DNA from: a virus | IMG/VR virus record: IMGVR_UViG_3300021962_006641 | Location: 1 to 61,013 of that record | Direction: 5' to 3' (one strand) | DNA length: 61,013 bases | Shown here: in pieces, positions 28,205 to 37,941 of the stretch | Layout of the letters: each line of letters begins with the position of its first letter | How positions within the stretch are numbered: the first letter of the stretch is position 1 | Notes under the pieces: model-generated | Told to the model about the DNA's origin: nothing | The model's database searches: none | What the model saw: the letters and a program-made list of their open reading frames with translations, nothing else | Program-made: the position numbers and the translations under genes

Positions 28205-31200
28205 TGGCATTAGTAGGATTTTTACCACCTAGTTCTTATAATACTGGAAGTGCTCTTGTTAGAGCATCGACTCGTAAAGTCGTGATTAAAAAATCTAATG
28301 ATGAATCTTTTAAAGGTGCAATAACTAAGTCTTTTAAGAAATCAGACATTGCTACAACAGAAAAAAAGAGTGGTGCTTTAGTTTATAGTGGAAACAAAAA
28401 GGATGATACTGAAGAACAAATCATAAGAGTAAAGGTTAAGGTAATAAAACTGCGTGATATTTTTAAGAATAGATATGTCTATGATAAGATAAAGGATAAA
28501 AAAGAAACTAGAGATAAAACAAATGATGACAAGAAAAAAAGAGAAAAAGAGTTAGAAGGAAAAAAGAAATCTAATAAGTTTAATATTGGAAAGTTAGGTG
28601 CTTTGATGCCTAAGACTGGTATATTTGATTGGATTACTAACTTTTTACTTTATACTATTCTAGGGTATCTGAATAATCGTTTTGAAATCATACCAAAACT
28701 AGTTGGATTGATTCCTCTCATTGAGAAGTCAATGAACTTTATTGTTAACATTGGTGGAATTTTATTAAATGGATTAACAACTTTTATTGATTTTGGGTAT
28801 GGATTAGTTGACAAGACAAAGGGATTCATTAAAGCAATCGGTGGTGATGGTGCAGCAAAAGTATTTGATAAGTTTTTAGGTACATTAAATACTCTCTTTA
28901 ATCTGGCATTAATCGCCGCAATGATTAATGCTGGTGGTGGATTTGGTGGAAAAGGAAAAGGTGGAGGAGCACCTAAAGGGGGAGTTAAACCAGGAGGAAA
29001 ACCTAGAGTAACTACAAGTGGTGGTCGAACTGCTGGTAAACCTGATATAAGAAATCCTCTCAGACAAAAACCAAAAGTAACCACAGGAACAGGTGGTGGG
29101 AAAGGATCTAGATTACCAAAACTTCCAAAAGGAATAAAAGCAAAAGGAGCTGGACTTCTTGGAATGGCGTTCCTCATTCCAGATCTTATTGAATCTGGAA
29201 TGTTAGCAAAGGAAGGTAGGGGAAAGGATGGACTCAGAACACTTATCAATGCAGTTAGTGGGACAGGAGCAGGCATGGCCGCTTCTGCTGCTACACTTGC
29301 TGGCGCTGGGGCATTAGGATTAACTGGTGTTGGATTACCAGCTGCTATTGCTCTAGGTATTGCATCTCTTGGTGTCGGAACAGTAGCAGGAACTGCCGCA
29401 TATAATGCATCTGATGCTGGTCTCAGAAAGATGGGATTAGTAGATACAGATCCTAAAACTGGAAAACCATATCAGTATGCGTATGGAGGGATGATTGGTA
29501 AGGCAGGTGCAGGATTACCCATTCTTGGTGGAATGATGAGTCTTCCACCAATGCCTAAACTCACATTACCAAATCTTGTACCAACTCTGATAGGCAATGC
29601 TATTGGTGGAGTTAAAAAACTACTTAGTTTCTTTGGTGTAGGAACCGAGGATGAAGCAAAATCTTCAAGTGAACCACTAATCAATCTCGCAAATAAAGTA
29701 AAAGATATTCCTTTGATTGGTGGTGCAATGTATGCTGCACTACAACTTGCTTTAGGAATGAGAGTTGATCGCAATGTATTAAAGTATGTTGGTGCTCAGT
29801 TTACAAACTTTTCAAACTTAGATGCATTTAAAGGTATCAGTGCATCTACATCAAGACTGTCATCAGCATTAAAGTTTGAAGAGGGTGGTCAGGTTACATC
29901 TACTGTTGTTTCGTTATCACAATCTGATAACATGAAATCAGTGAACTCTCTTGCAACTTACTTAGATAGAGAAATAGGTTCTATAGAACTAGAAGTAATT
30001 GATAAAGAACCACCTCCTGCTTCTGGTCAAGCAACAGGAACAAGTCCTAGAGATAGAGATATAAATGCAAGAGGAGGATTTGATCCTCGTTATGATACTC
30101 CTGGAGGCGCAACTTTTGGTGGAGCTAATCTATCCAAACTACAAAAACAAGCACTCGCTATCCTTTCTAAGTACGAATCTGCTGGATCTGGAGGATATAA
30201 TGCTGTTAACCAGATAGGAATTGCTGGAGGTAGAGGTGTTGCTGGATTTTCTGGCGATTTTCGTAAAATGAAACAACATAGAGGTAGAGCATTAACTGAG
30301 TTAACGATACAAGAAATCCTTAACTTACAGGCAGAAAAACCTGGAATGTCAAATGATGAATGGATTAAACAAGGTAGATTACATGCAGTAGGTCGTTATC
30401 AGTTTATTGGAAATACTTTACCTGGAGTTGTAAAAAGAGCAGGAATACCAACAAATGCTAAATTCACTCCTGAAGTCCAAGATTTACTTGGAATGCAGTA
30501 TTTGAAAGAAAGAGGTATTGGTGCTTGGGTTGGCCCATCAGATAAAGCAACTCGTGAAGAAAGAGCACTCATAGAAAGAGCGAGAAGAGAACCTATTAAG
30601 TATCAACCACAAATTGCAACTGGTTCATCATCTAATCCAGGATTTAATCTTTTAAATCCTTCAACATGGTTTGGCGGCAAAGGAGGTAAAAAATTTCCAT
30701 TACCAAAGGGAATGATTGGTACTGGAGAAGGTCAAGTTTTTGGAGCTCCGAGATCTTATGGTGGACATGCTGGTGTTGATGTTGTTGAAAGACCACCATG
30801 GGGAGGAGATCCTAAACTTCCAGTTGTTGCATATCGTGATGGTACAGTTATTAGTGGTTCACCAGGATATTCATACAAAAGGTCTGGGTATACCTCCAAC
30901 TTATCAATTGATCATGGTGGTGGTTTAAAAGTAACCTATCTTCATATGACTCCAGGATTGAAACCAGGAGATAAAGTTTCTGCTGGACAAAATATTGGAA
31001 GACTTATAGACTTAGGAAACCAAACACACTTACACTTTCAGGCATATCAAGATAATAAACTCATAAATCCAACTGGATTATTGAGAGGTGCCGCACAAGG
31101 TGGTGGATACATTGGCAAAAATCCAAAAGTATATAAAGGTATAAATGAATCGGCATCATATGAACAATCTGGAGTTCTTCTGATGATTCAACCAATGATC

Positions 31201-31314
31201 ATTGAAAAGCAATCAGATAGATCAATATCGTATGGATCTAATCTAAGCAAAACAACTTTTGCTGGAAATGGCAGTGTAAATAGTGGATATAACCCTGCTG
31301 CAAGTCGAGGATAA
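28204..31314 (+). CDS. Tail hub/tape protein with transglycosylase and M23 peptidase domains, 1036 aa
   Basis: Overlaps the previous stop (TAATG). N-terminal basic region and hydrophobic segments (IFDWITNFLLYTILGYL) resemble the preceding gene. Residues ~650-790 form a lambda endolysin-type transglycosylase: KYESAGSGGYNAV with a catalytic Glu, LHAVGRYQFIGNTLPGVVK, QDLLGMQYLKERG. Residues ~850-950 form an M23 (LytM) metallopeptidase: YGGHAGVDVV (His, Asp), GLKVTYLHM and THLHFQA (HxH). Both would cut peptidoglycan during DNA entry. Gly/Lys-rich linkers separate the domains. Confidence 0.88.
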   Translation: MALVGFLPPSSYNTGSALVRASTRKVVIKKSNDESFKGAITKSFKKSDIATTEKKSGALVYSGNKKDDTEEQIIRVKVKVIKLRDIFKNRYVYDKIKDKKETRDKTNDDKKKREKELEGKKKSNKFNIGKLGALMPKTGIFDWITNFLLYTILGYLNNRFEIIPKLVGLIPLIEKSMNFIVNIGGILLNGLTTFIDFGYGLVDKTKGFIKAIGGDGAAKVFDKFLGTLNTLFNLALIAAMINAGGGFGGKGKGGGAPKGGVKPGGKPRVTTSGGRTAGKPDIRNPLRQKPKVTTGTGGGKGSRLPKLPKGIKAKGAGLLGMAFLIPDLIESGMLAKEGRGKDGLRTLINAVSGTGAGMAASAATLAGAGALGLTGVGLPAAIALGIASLGVGTVAGTAAYNASDAGLRKMGLVDTDPKTGKPYQYAYGGMIGKAGAGLPILGGMMSLPPMPKLTLPNLVPTLIGNAIGGVKKLLSFFGVGTEDEAKSSSEPLINLANKVKDIPLIGGAMYAALQLALGMRVDRNVLKYVGAQFTNFSNLDAFKGISASTSRLSSALKFEEGGQVTSTVVSLSQSDNMKSVNSLATYLDREIGSIELEVIDKEPPPASGQATGTSPRDRDINARGGFDPRYDTPGGATFGGANLSKLQKQALAILSKYESAGSGGYNAVNQIGIAGGRGVAGFSGDFRKMKQHRGRALTELTIQEILNLQAEKPGMSNDEWIKQGRLHAVGRYQFIGNTLPGVVKRAGIPTNAKFTPEVQDLLGMQYLKERGIGAWVGPSDKATREERALIERARREPIKYQPQIATGSSSNPGFNLLNPSTWFGGKGGKKFPLPKGMIGTGEGQVFGAPRSYGGHAGVDVVERPPWGGDPKLPVVAYRDGTVISGSPGYSYKRSGYTSNLSIDHGGGLKVTYLHMTPGLKPGDKVSAGQNIGRLIDLGNQTHLHFQAYQDNKLINPTGLLRGAAQGGGYIGKNPKVYKGINESASYEQSGVLLMIQPMIIEKQSDRSISYGSNLSKTTFAGNGSVNSGYNPAASRG

Positions 31315-31317
31315 ACA

Positions 31318-32658
31318 GTGAGCACTCCAAACAAGGTAACAGAGTCTGGAAGTATAGAAAAGTTTATTATCGTGTCTGACTACACGGATAATCTTGATAT
31401 TTCTATGGGTGTAGTCGAGTTGCATTACTATGAGTCAATGCTTGATACAACAGTTCGTGTCTCTGCCAAAGTAGTTGATAGTGGTCTTAGGAAAGCTGCC
31501 ATTCAAAAGAAAGTAGGTTATGAAGCAGCATTAGAAAATGATGAAGTTTTTGAAGCACCTGGAGACGATAACACTACTATCACTGGTGGGGAAAAAGTTG
31601 AACTTAGCTTTAGTGATAATCAAGGAACTACCTTGTCCTTTCCAGAACTAAGAGTACAAGCAACTAGAGACATCTCAGAAAACAGTCAGTTTAGTACATT
31701 TACGATTGATCTTTTTTCAAAAGAAGCAATCACTAATGAATACGTTGACACGAGAGTTGTTCTTCGATATGAAGGAAAAATATCAGATTCTGTGAGGAAA
31801 ATTATAACAAGTAATCTTCAAACTCCAAATGAAATAGAGATTGATACGACAATCAATGAATGGGTATTTAATGGTAATAATGAAAAACCATTTTATAAAC
31901 TATTGGGACTAGCAACTAGAAGTGTGCCTGAAGACGTTCCTAATGCACTTGGCAACATCGCAGGATACTTTTTCTTCGAGACAGCATCCGAAGGAGGAGG
32001 AAAAAAGTATTTGTTTAAGTCCATTGATAAGTTGTTCTCTCAAGGACCAAAGAGAACATTGACTTATACTGATACTCCTGGAGGAACTATTTTAGATTAC
32101 TCTTTTATGTCTACGATGGATGTGAAAGAAAAGATTTCTAACTCAGCATATTCAAGTAGTAAGTTAATATCTCATACTCCATGGAACCAAGAGTATAAAG
32201 AAGATGCATCAACTAGCAAAAAACAGGAAGAAAATGGTATACTTGGTGGTAGGGAGTTTCCAAAAATGGCAAAGGATTTGGATTTGCCAAACAAAGCAAC
32301 TAACATAAGCAAGCAAATCCTTGATACGGGAACTTTACCACCTGGTGCTAATCTTGGAGCACAACTGCCTAAAGCAAAGCAAGTTATCTTTGACACTGCT
32401 CAGATCATGAGACAAGCAAGACAAAGATATAATCAGTTGTTTACAAATAAGTTGACTGTTACTATTGCAGGTGATTTTTCTCTTAGAGCAGGTGATTTAG
32501 TTACAGTGCAGTTCCCTGAAGTAGACTGGGAAACGAACGGATCAATAAGTAATCTGAAAAGTGGGATATATATGATAGTAGATGTGTGTCATTTGATTAG
32601 AACGGAAGACACTTTTACGAAGTTAAATCTAATCCGAGATTCAGTATTTAAAAAGTAA
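31318..32658 (+). CDS. 27: Baseplate hub protein gp27-like, 446 aa
   Basis: GTG start three bases after the previous stop. Domain order fits a gp27-type hub ring: beta-rich N-terminal half (FIIVSDYTDNLDISMGVVEL, STFTIDLFSKEAITNEYVDT), a middle NEWVFNGNNEKPFYKLLGLA, and C-terminal KLTVTIAGDFSLRAGDLVTV, which is the classic gp27/gpD-like end strand (rAGDlV.V). Located before gp5, as in T4. Sequence identity to T4 is not obvious, so the call rests on pattern and position. Confidence 0.75.
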   Translation: MSTPNKVTESGSIEKFIIVSDYTDNLDISMGVVELHYYESMLDTTVRVSAKVVDSGLRKAAIQKKVGYEAALENDEVFEAPGDDNTTITGGEKVELSFSDNQGTTLSFPELRVQATRDISENSQFSTFTIDLFSKEAITNEYVDTRVVLRYEGKISDSVRKIITSNLQTPNEIEIDTTINEWVFNGNNEKPFYKLLGLATRSVPEDVPNALGNIAGYFFFETASEGGGKKYLFKSIDKLFSQGPKRTLTYTDTPGGTILDYSFMSTMDVKEKISNSAYSSSKLISHTPWNQEYKEDASTSKKQEENGILGGREFPKMAKDLDLPNKATNISKQILDTGTLPPGANLGAQLPKAKQVIFDTAQIMRQARQRYNQLFTNKLTVTIAGDFSLRAGDLVTVQFPEVDWETNGSISNLKSGIYMIVDVCHLIRTEDTFTKLNLIRDSVFKK

Positions 32659-32662
32659 AACT

Positions 32663-32875
32663 ATGGAAAGTATCGATCAACATATTCAAAAAGATAAAGA
32701 TGAACTGAACGATCCTCAGATTTCATCTCAACGTCGTCGTCATATTGAAGGTGAGTTAGAACAACTTGAAGCGTATAAGCAACGTCATCCAGAGGATCAG
32801 CATGATCCAACCTCACTTGAACTTTATTGTGATGCAAATCCAGAAGCACCAGAGTGTCTAGTTTATGATGACTGA
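32663..32875 (+). CDS. CP12-like protein, 70 aa
   Basis: CP12 inhibits the Calvin cycle by binding GAPDH and phosphoribulokinase. The C-terminus DPTSLELYCDANPEAPEC-LVYDD carries the CP12 signature (LE.YC..NPE..EC.VYDD) with the redox Cys pair. The N-terminal half is a charged helix (DKDELNDPQISSQRRRHIEG) and lacks the cyanobacterial AWD.VEEL core and N-terminal Cys pair. CP12 is an established cyanophage auxiliary gene. Here it lies between gp27-like and gp5 genes, ending in a TGATG overlap with gp5. Confidence 0.85.
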   Translation: MESIDQHIQKDKDELNDPQISSQRRRHIEGELEQLEAYKQRHPEDQHDPTSLELYCDANPEAPECLVYDD

Positions 32876-35694
32876 TGGCAAATAATTTTAACAGTGAAGT
32901 CCTAAGTGACGGGAACTTTTATTGGTTCCATGGACAGATTGTTGACGATTCAACATGGCAAAAGAACATTATTGAGAAAGGACATGTTCCCCCAGATAGA
33001 CCTGGATGGGGACATCGATATAAAGTAAGAATTTTTGGTCAACATACTCCTAATAAAAAACTAGAACCACCTGATGAACAACTTCCTATGTGTGAAGTTC
33101 TTCTTCCAGTAACTGGTGGAAGTGGTATCTACGGTTCAAAACAAACACCTAACTTGTCACAAGGTGATTATGTTATTGGATTCTATAAGGATGGTGTAGA
33201 ACAAAACGAACCTGTGATCTTAGGTTGCTACTCAACTGGTGCCCAAACTAACTTGTTTCCTGGAGATCCTCCAGCAGGATTTATTCCAAGAACAGGTTAT
33301 AAAGGTTTGTCTGGAGATAAAGTAGTTCATCGTAAAGACCAAGTTGGTGATACAGGAAAACCAAGAGAAAATACTGACGATCCAAATCAACAACCTGCAA
33401 GTAACTTTGATCAGGAAGATGATTTTGAGAAAGAAACTCAAATACAAAATAACTGTGAAAGTAAGAACTCCGAAATGAAAGGAGTTCAGTTAGCAATAAA
33501 AAATCTACTAAAATCAGTTAACAAAGCAAAGAAAGCAACACAAACAGTTCAAGGTGCTTTGGGAGCATTCAATGCCGCTGGTGGTCCAGATTTTATAACA
33601 AATGAACTAAACAAAGCATCTCAACTTATTTCTGGGTTTGTAAAAAGTATCCTGACAAGAATACGTGGATATGTTAATCTAAAAATAACAAATGCTATCA
33701 AAGATGTCACAGCATTAACATTTCCAAACCAACGACAAAAACTACAAAAAGCATCTGAAACTGGACTTAATACCTTTTATTGTGTTATAGAAAAACTTAT
33801 AGATCGACTTCTTAGTTTAGTAAATAGTCTTCTTAAGGATTTAATTGATAAGTTTGTTAATGCTCCACTTTGTGCTGCTGAACAGTTCATTGGAGATTTG
33901 CTTGGCAATCTCATGGGAGATCTGATCAACGGTATCTCTTCTGCACTAGCTCCAATCACTTCTCTTGTAGGTTCTATTGCAAATCAAGTGAGTGGTATAG
34001 CAGATGGTGTAATGAATGCTTTGAATATTGCATCAAATATTCTCCAGTTCTTCTCTTGTGATAATGAACAACTATGCCCTGATTATGATTCATGGACATG
34101 GGGATCTGGTGCTCAGAGTCTCCCATCTCCATCAGCAGCACTAGGCAAAAAGTTAGAAGAATATTCCTCAAATATCAATATCCCTGGAGGAGGTTCTGCT
34201 CCACCATGTAATACAAGTGGAATACCTTGTGGTCCTCCACAGATTCAGTTTGTAGGTAATAGTGTAAGCCCAGCAACTGGAAATCTAGTTGTTTCTGCTG
34301 CTGGTGCCATTTTAGGTGTTGATTTAACTGGATCTGGTAGTGGATATACAAGTCCTCCATTGGCAGTTGTTGTTGATATGTGCGGACTAGGACAAGGTGC
34401 AGTTCTTGAAACTGAAATTGATCCTCTACTAACTGGTCCAAGTTTAGTTCCAGTTGCAGTTGGGTCAAATGGTGGATCTCCAGTTTCTGTTGGTGGAACT
34501 GGTGGAACTCCAGTTACAACTCCTGATGGAACTCCAGTAACTGCAGGTGGAACTGGTGGTACTCCAGTTGTTGTACCATCAACTACAACCACAACTCCTG
34601 GAATTACAACCACTGGTACAGGAGGAACACCAATCGTAACAACAAGTGGAACACCATTAACAGTTGGTGGAACAGGTGGAACTCCAGTTTATGCAGGCGG
34701 AAGTGGTGGAACTCCAGTTACCACTCCTAATGGAACACCAGTAACTGCTGGAGGAAATGGTGGTACATCACTAACAACAACAAATGGAACTCCGATTGTA
34801 ACTCAGTCTTCTCCTGGAGGAGTTACTAGTGTCCAGGTAGTTGATCCTGGATTTGGATATTTACCTGCACCAAATGGAAGTGTTGGTGGAAATGGAGATG
34901 TATTTGCCAATAATAATGATGCTATCTACACCTCATCAAATGGAAATATAGATTCTTATCCACCAGGAACAACGATTGCTGTTACAGAGGGTGGAACTTT
35001 AGGTTTACCATCTGGTACGACTGCAGAAGTATATGATAATGATGGCAATCTTGTACAAACAGTGGTTGGAACAGGATTATTAACTCCAACTGTAATCGAT
35101 TTTGGCGGACAAATATATAGTCTGTATGAATCGTTGACTGATGGTAATTTAAATAACATTCCATCACAATCTCCAGATAACTGGTTGCTACTACCAAGTG
35201 ATTTTGAAGTATCAGAATCAACTCCATTGTGGGATAGTACTTATTCTTACTCTGACGGAAACGTTGTTAAGTACAACTCAACAGCATCATCTGGAACTGT
35301 GACTATTCCAGATACAACAAATGAAAACATTACAGTGATTGGTCAATCTTCTAATCTTTCTAGTGGAAATACATATCCAGTTGTTCTTTGCTTAGAAGAA
35401 GTAGTGATTGATAACCCTGGGTATCTTTATGATCCAAGCGATAATATTTTTATCACACCAAGTAATGGCACTCAACTTGAAGTTAAGTATGATCAGTTTG
35501 GTAGAGTGACTAAAGTTGATGTTATCAAAAAAGGATGTGGATTTACAGATATCCCTGAAATTGGTATAATATCATTGACAGGATATAATGCTAAACTAAG
35601 ACCAATCCTACGTCCACGTAGAGTTGGAGAGGATGAACAACTTCCAGATGGAATAGAAGTTATTTCTGTAGTAGATTGTGTAGGTAAAGTTTAA
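32875..35694 (+). CDS. 5: Baseplate hub spike gp5-like, lysozyme-less, 939 aa
   Basis: N-terminal OB-fold as in T4 gp5 (FYWFHGQIVDDSTWQ, RYKVRIFGQHTPNKKLEPPD, QLPMCEVLLPVTGGSGIYG, VIGFYKDGVEQNEPVILGCY; residues ~13-125). Then a polar linker, a helical stretch (~200-390), a Gly/Thr/Pro/Val repeat tract (~530-650) and C-terminal modules with PGFGYLPAP, DNPGYLYDP and KKGCGFTDIPEIG. No T4 lysozyme domain is seen. Overlaps cp12 and is followed without gap (TAATG) by the needle candidate. Confidence 0.85.
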   Translation: MANNFNSEVLSDGNFYWFHGQIVDDSTWQKNIIEKGHVPPDRPGWGHRYKVRIFGQHTPNKKLEPPDEQLPMCEVLLPVTGGSGIYGSKQTPNLSQGDYVIGFYKDGVEQNEPVILGCYSTGAQTNLFPGDPPAGFIPRTGYKGLSGDKVVHRKDQVGDTGKPRENTDDPNQQPASNFDQEDDFEKETQIQNNCESKNSEMKGVQLAIKNLLKSVNKAKKATQTVQGALGAFNAAGGPDFITNELNKASQLISGFVKSILTRIRGYVNLKITNAIKDVTALTFPNQRQKLQKASETGLNTFYCVIEKLIDRLLSLVNSLLKDLIDKFVNAPLCAAEQFIGDLLGNLMGDLINGISSALAPITSLVGSIANQVSGIADGVMNALNIASNILQFFSCDNEQLCPDYDSWTWGSGAQSLPSPSAALGKKLEEYSSNINIPGGGSAPPCNTSGIPCGPPQIQFVGNSVSPATGNLVVSAAGAILGVDLTGSGSGYTSPPLAVVVDMCGLGQGAVLETEIDPLLTGPSLVPVAVGSNGGSPVSVGGTGGTPVTTPDGTPVTAGGTGGTPVVVPSTTTTTPGITTTGTGGTPIVTTSGTPLTVGGTGGTPVYAGGSGGTPVTTPNGTPVTAGGNGGTSLTTTNGTPIVTQSSPGGVTSVQVVDPGFGYLPAPNGSVGGNGDVFANNNDAIYTSSNGNIDSYPPGTTIAVTEGGTLGLPSGTTAEVYDNDGNLVQTVVGTGLLTPTVIDFGGQIYSLYESLTDGNLNNIPSQSPDNWLLLPSDFEVSESTPLWDSTYSYSDGNVVKYNSTASSGTVTIPDTTNENITVIGQSSNLSSGNTYPVVLCLEEVVIDNPGYLYDPSDNIFITPSNGTQLEVKYDQFGRVTKVDVIKKGCGFTDIPEIGIISLTGYNAKLRPILRPRRVGEDEQLPDGIEVISVVDCVGKV
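34462..34815 (+). repeat. Gly-Gly-Thr-Pro-Val coding repeat tract in gp5
   Basis: About ten imperfect copies of 'GGTGGTPV.......GTPV' (codons GGTGGAACTCCAGTT). Encodes a stiff, low-complexity segment of residues ~530-650. Confidence 0.8.
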
Positions 35695-36296
35695 TGGCTG
35701 ACGGAAAAAAGAAAACCTTTAGATCCGTTGAGTACGGAACTACAGATGGTCAACTTAGATTTGGACATCTGCATGGAAAACCAGATTCAGATGTTCAATC
35801 AGATGTGATGCTCCAAGCATCGGATCCATTGCATTATATGACAATGGATAAAGATGGTAAGAGAGCAGGATGGACAGTAAATCGTTGTCCAAACGTTTGG
35901 GAACTTAAGTGTGGTGATAATACACCAGACAAGAAACCAGCTTTATATGTCGAAGCGATTAATGGAGACATTGTTTTGAATGCCCCGAATGGTCGTATCA
36001 GACTTCAAGCTCTTGACATTGACATTCTTGCAACTGGACCAGATACAAAGAGAGGTGTCATTGACATCAAATCAAACCAAGCGATTAATCTGGACAGTAA
36101 TAAAATTGATTTCAAAGCAAAGGCATCTTTGAAAATGGTTTCCAGTGGTGCGGGGGAAATGGCATTCAATCAGTCATTGAAAATGTATTATGGATTTGCT
36201 CAGGCAGTATCTGGAACCGTAGGTACTGCAGGTAAAGACTCTAAGTTTGGAGTCGCTAAAGATTACCATAAGAGATATACTGATAATCTAGTATAA
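35694..36296 (+). CDS. Membrane-piercing needle/spike candidate, 200 aa
   Basis: Central stretch of short strands with regular polar/hydrophobic alternation (ALYVEAINGDIVLNAPNGRI, RLQALDIDILA, GVIDIKSNQAINLDSNKIDF, KASLKMVSSGAGEMA), as in the triple-stranded beta helix of gp5 C-domain and VgrG. It starts in a TAATG overlap with gp5, so this may be the gp5 needle split onto a separate polypeptide. No metal-binding tip seen. Confidence 0.6.
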   Translation: MADGKKKTFRSVEYGTTDGQLRFGHLHGKPDSDVQSDVMLQASDPLHYMTMDKDGKRAGWTVNRCPNVWELKCGDNTPDKKPALYVEAINGDIVLNAPNGRIRLQALDIDILATGPDTKRGVIDIKSNQAINLDSNKIDFKAKASLKMVSSGAGEMAFNQSLKMYYGFAQAVSGTVGTAGKDSKFGVAKDYHKRYTDNLV

Positions 36297-36309
36297 GAGG
36301 AAAAATAAA

Positions 36310-37089
36310 ATGCAGTTTGATGATGCTTCCGTAGGAAAAAGATTATTTGTTGGCGAAGGAAGTCCTATTTGTTTAGGTCTTGGTCCAACAGAAATTCGTG
36401 GATCTTCTTTTATTGAAGGACCACAGGTTATTGGAGATCCAGGTAGTTTCCCTATTGTAGCTGCCACTTTGATGGTAGGTAAAACTGAAAATCCAGATTC
36501 TCCAACTCCCATTATTCCTGGTGCGGTGTGTGGATTTAATCATAGTCCATACTCTCTTGCCGTTGATGGGGATGCAGCAATCTTTCAGAACTTAACTTTG
36601 AATGGACAAGTCGAAGTAGGAACTCACGTTCTTGCTCAAGGGGAAGTTATTTCTAGATACGGTGGAGGATTCCATATCCTCTCAATGAAGAAAAACTTTG
36701 ATATTCCCCACCCATCTAGAGAAGGGTGGAGACTCAGGCACACTTGTCCTGAGGGACCTTATAATGACGTTTATATCAGAGGAAGAGTTACCAGCAAGAA
36801 GGAGATTGAACTTCCAGATTATTGGAAAGACTTTGTAGATATTACAACAATCACGGTAAATCTCACGCCAATCGGTGCTCATCAGCATGTGATTGTAAAG
36901 AGAATCGATGAAGAAAAGGTGTACTTACAGTCACAAGGTAACATGCCTATTGACTGTTTTTATCACATCTATGCAGAAAGAAAAGATGGTGATAGACTGA
37001 TTCCAGAATATCCTGGAACAACACCTCAGGATTATCCAGGCGACAACTCTCAATATTCTGTTGTCGGTTGGAACTATGATGTTCGTTAG
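36310..37089 (+). CDS. Hub-tip/virion protein A with 'HP.R.GWRLRH' C-terminal domain, 259 aa
   Basis: N-terminal 100 residues: VGEGSPICLGLGPTEIRGSS and AATLMVGKTENPDSP, a short-strand Gly/Pro pattern possibly PAAR-like. C-terminal domain (residues ~120-255): ILSMKKNFDIPHPSREGWRL, RHTCPEGPYNDVYIRGR, IELPDYWKDFVDITTITVNL, a beta-rich module shared with the next two genes and the 58942 fibre. Role: virion tip or fibre, inferred from position. Confidence 0.65.
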   Translation: MQFDDASVGKRLFVGEGSPICLGLGPTEIRGSSFIEGPQVIGDPGSFPIVAATLMVGKTENPDSPTPIIPGAVCGFNHSPYSLAVDGDAAIFQNLTLNGQVEVGTHVLAQGEVISRYGGGFHILSMKKNFDIPHPSREGWRLRHTCPEGPYNDVYIRGRVTSKKEIELPDYWKDFVDITTITVNLTPIGAHQHVIVKRIDEEKVYLQSQGNMPIDCFYHIYAERKDGDRLIPEYPGTTPQDYPGDNSQYSVVGWNYDVR

Positions 37090-37104
37090 TAAGGAGTGAG
37101 TTAA

Positions 37105-37941
37105 ATGGCAGAATCAGATTTTGCAAATATTGGAGGATCAGAGGCAGCAGCAGAATCAAAAGGAGCAAACAAAACAAGTACTCCAAGTCAATCTTCTAAT
37201 GGTCCAGAGACTGGATTTGAAACTAGAACTAAGGGTCAGCAAGACTGTGCAGAACCAACTATTGTTGGTCAACCAGGAATGAGATATGACTATGTTGCAA
37301 AGGTTCACAATGAAGATAATGATTTTGATGGTGATCTCAAAAAGTTAGTTGGTGAACAATGCCAGCCTTGGTATTATTATAATATGAAGGCAGGAAACTT
37401 TTGGGCAGAGCAAAACATTCGTGCTACTGGTAACATTCAGGCAACTGGAGAGGTCTCAAGCCTCGGAGGTGCTCATGTTCTTTCCATGAAAAAGAACTTA
37501 CCATTTGATATGGTTCATCCAACAAAACCTGGTTGGAGATTGCGTCATGTATGCCTAGAAGGACCAGAGATTGGTGTATATCTCCATGGAAAAAACAAAG
37601 GTAAGGTGATTGAACTACCTGATTACTGGAGAGGTCTTGTAAGAGAAGAAACTATCAGTGTTCATTTGACACCGATTGGAAAACCATATGTTTTGTTTAT
37701 TGAAAAAATTGAGGATAACAAAGTTTACATTGGGACAAACTGGGAAACTTCTGGAGTTGATATTGAATACAACTATGTGATTCATGCATCACGAGTTGAT
37801 GATGATCTGATTGTTGAGTATGAAGGAGAGTCTCATCTTGATTATCCTGGTGGTAACGAAGGGTATTCGTTTAACTATGAACATAACTATGTTCATAACC
37901 TGATTAAGGAAACGATTAGAGAAGAGATGAGGAAAAACTAA
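37105..37941 (+). CDS. Virion protein B with the same C-terminal domain, 278 aa
   Basis: Variable, low-complexity N-terminus (ESKGANKTSTPSQSSNGPET), a middle YDYVAKVHNEDNDFDGDLKK, a fibre-like NIRATGNIQATGEVSSLGGA, then the shared C-terminal domain (ILDMVHP-type region FDMVHPTKPGWRLRHVCLEG, VIELPDYWRGLV, TISVHLTPIG). Overlap-free but only 15 bp from gene A. TAATG overlap with gene C. Confidence 0.65.
   Translation: MAESDFANIGGSEAAAESKGANKTSTPSQSSNGPETGFETRTKGQQDCAEPTIVGQPGMRYDYVAKVHNEDNDFDGDLKKLVGEQCQPWYYYNMKAGNFWAEQNIRATGNIQATGEVSSLGGAHVLSMKKNLPFDMVHPTKPGWRLRHVCLEGPEIGVYLHGKNKGKVIELPDYWRGLVREETISVHLTPIGKPYVLFIEKIEDNKVYIGTNWETSGVDIEYNYVIHASRVDDDLIVEYEGESHLDYPGGNEGYSFNYEHNYVHNLIKETIREEMRKN

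Noticed and set aside
34175-34613. Minus-strand frames over the gp5 repeat tract
   Set aside because: Low-complexity repeats produce long frames on both strands.
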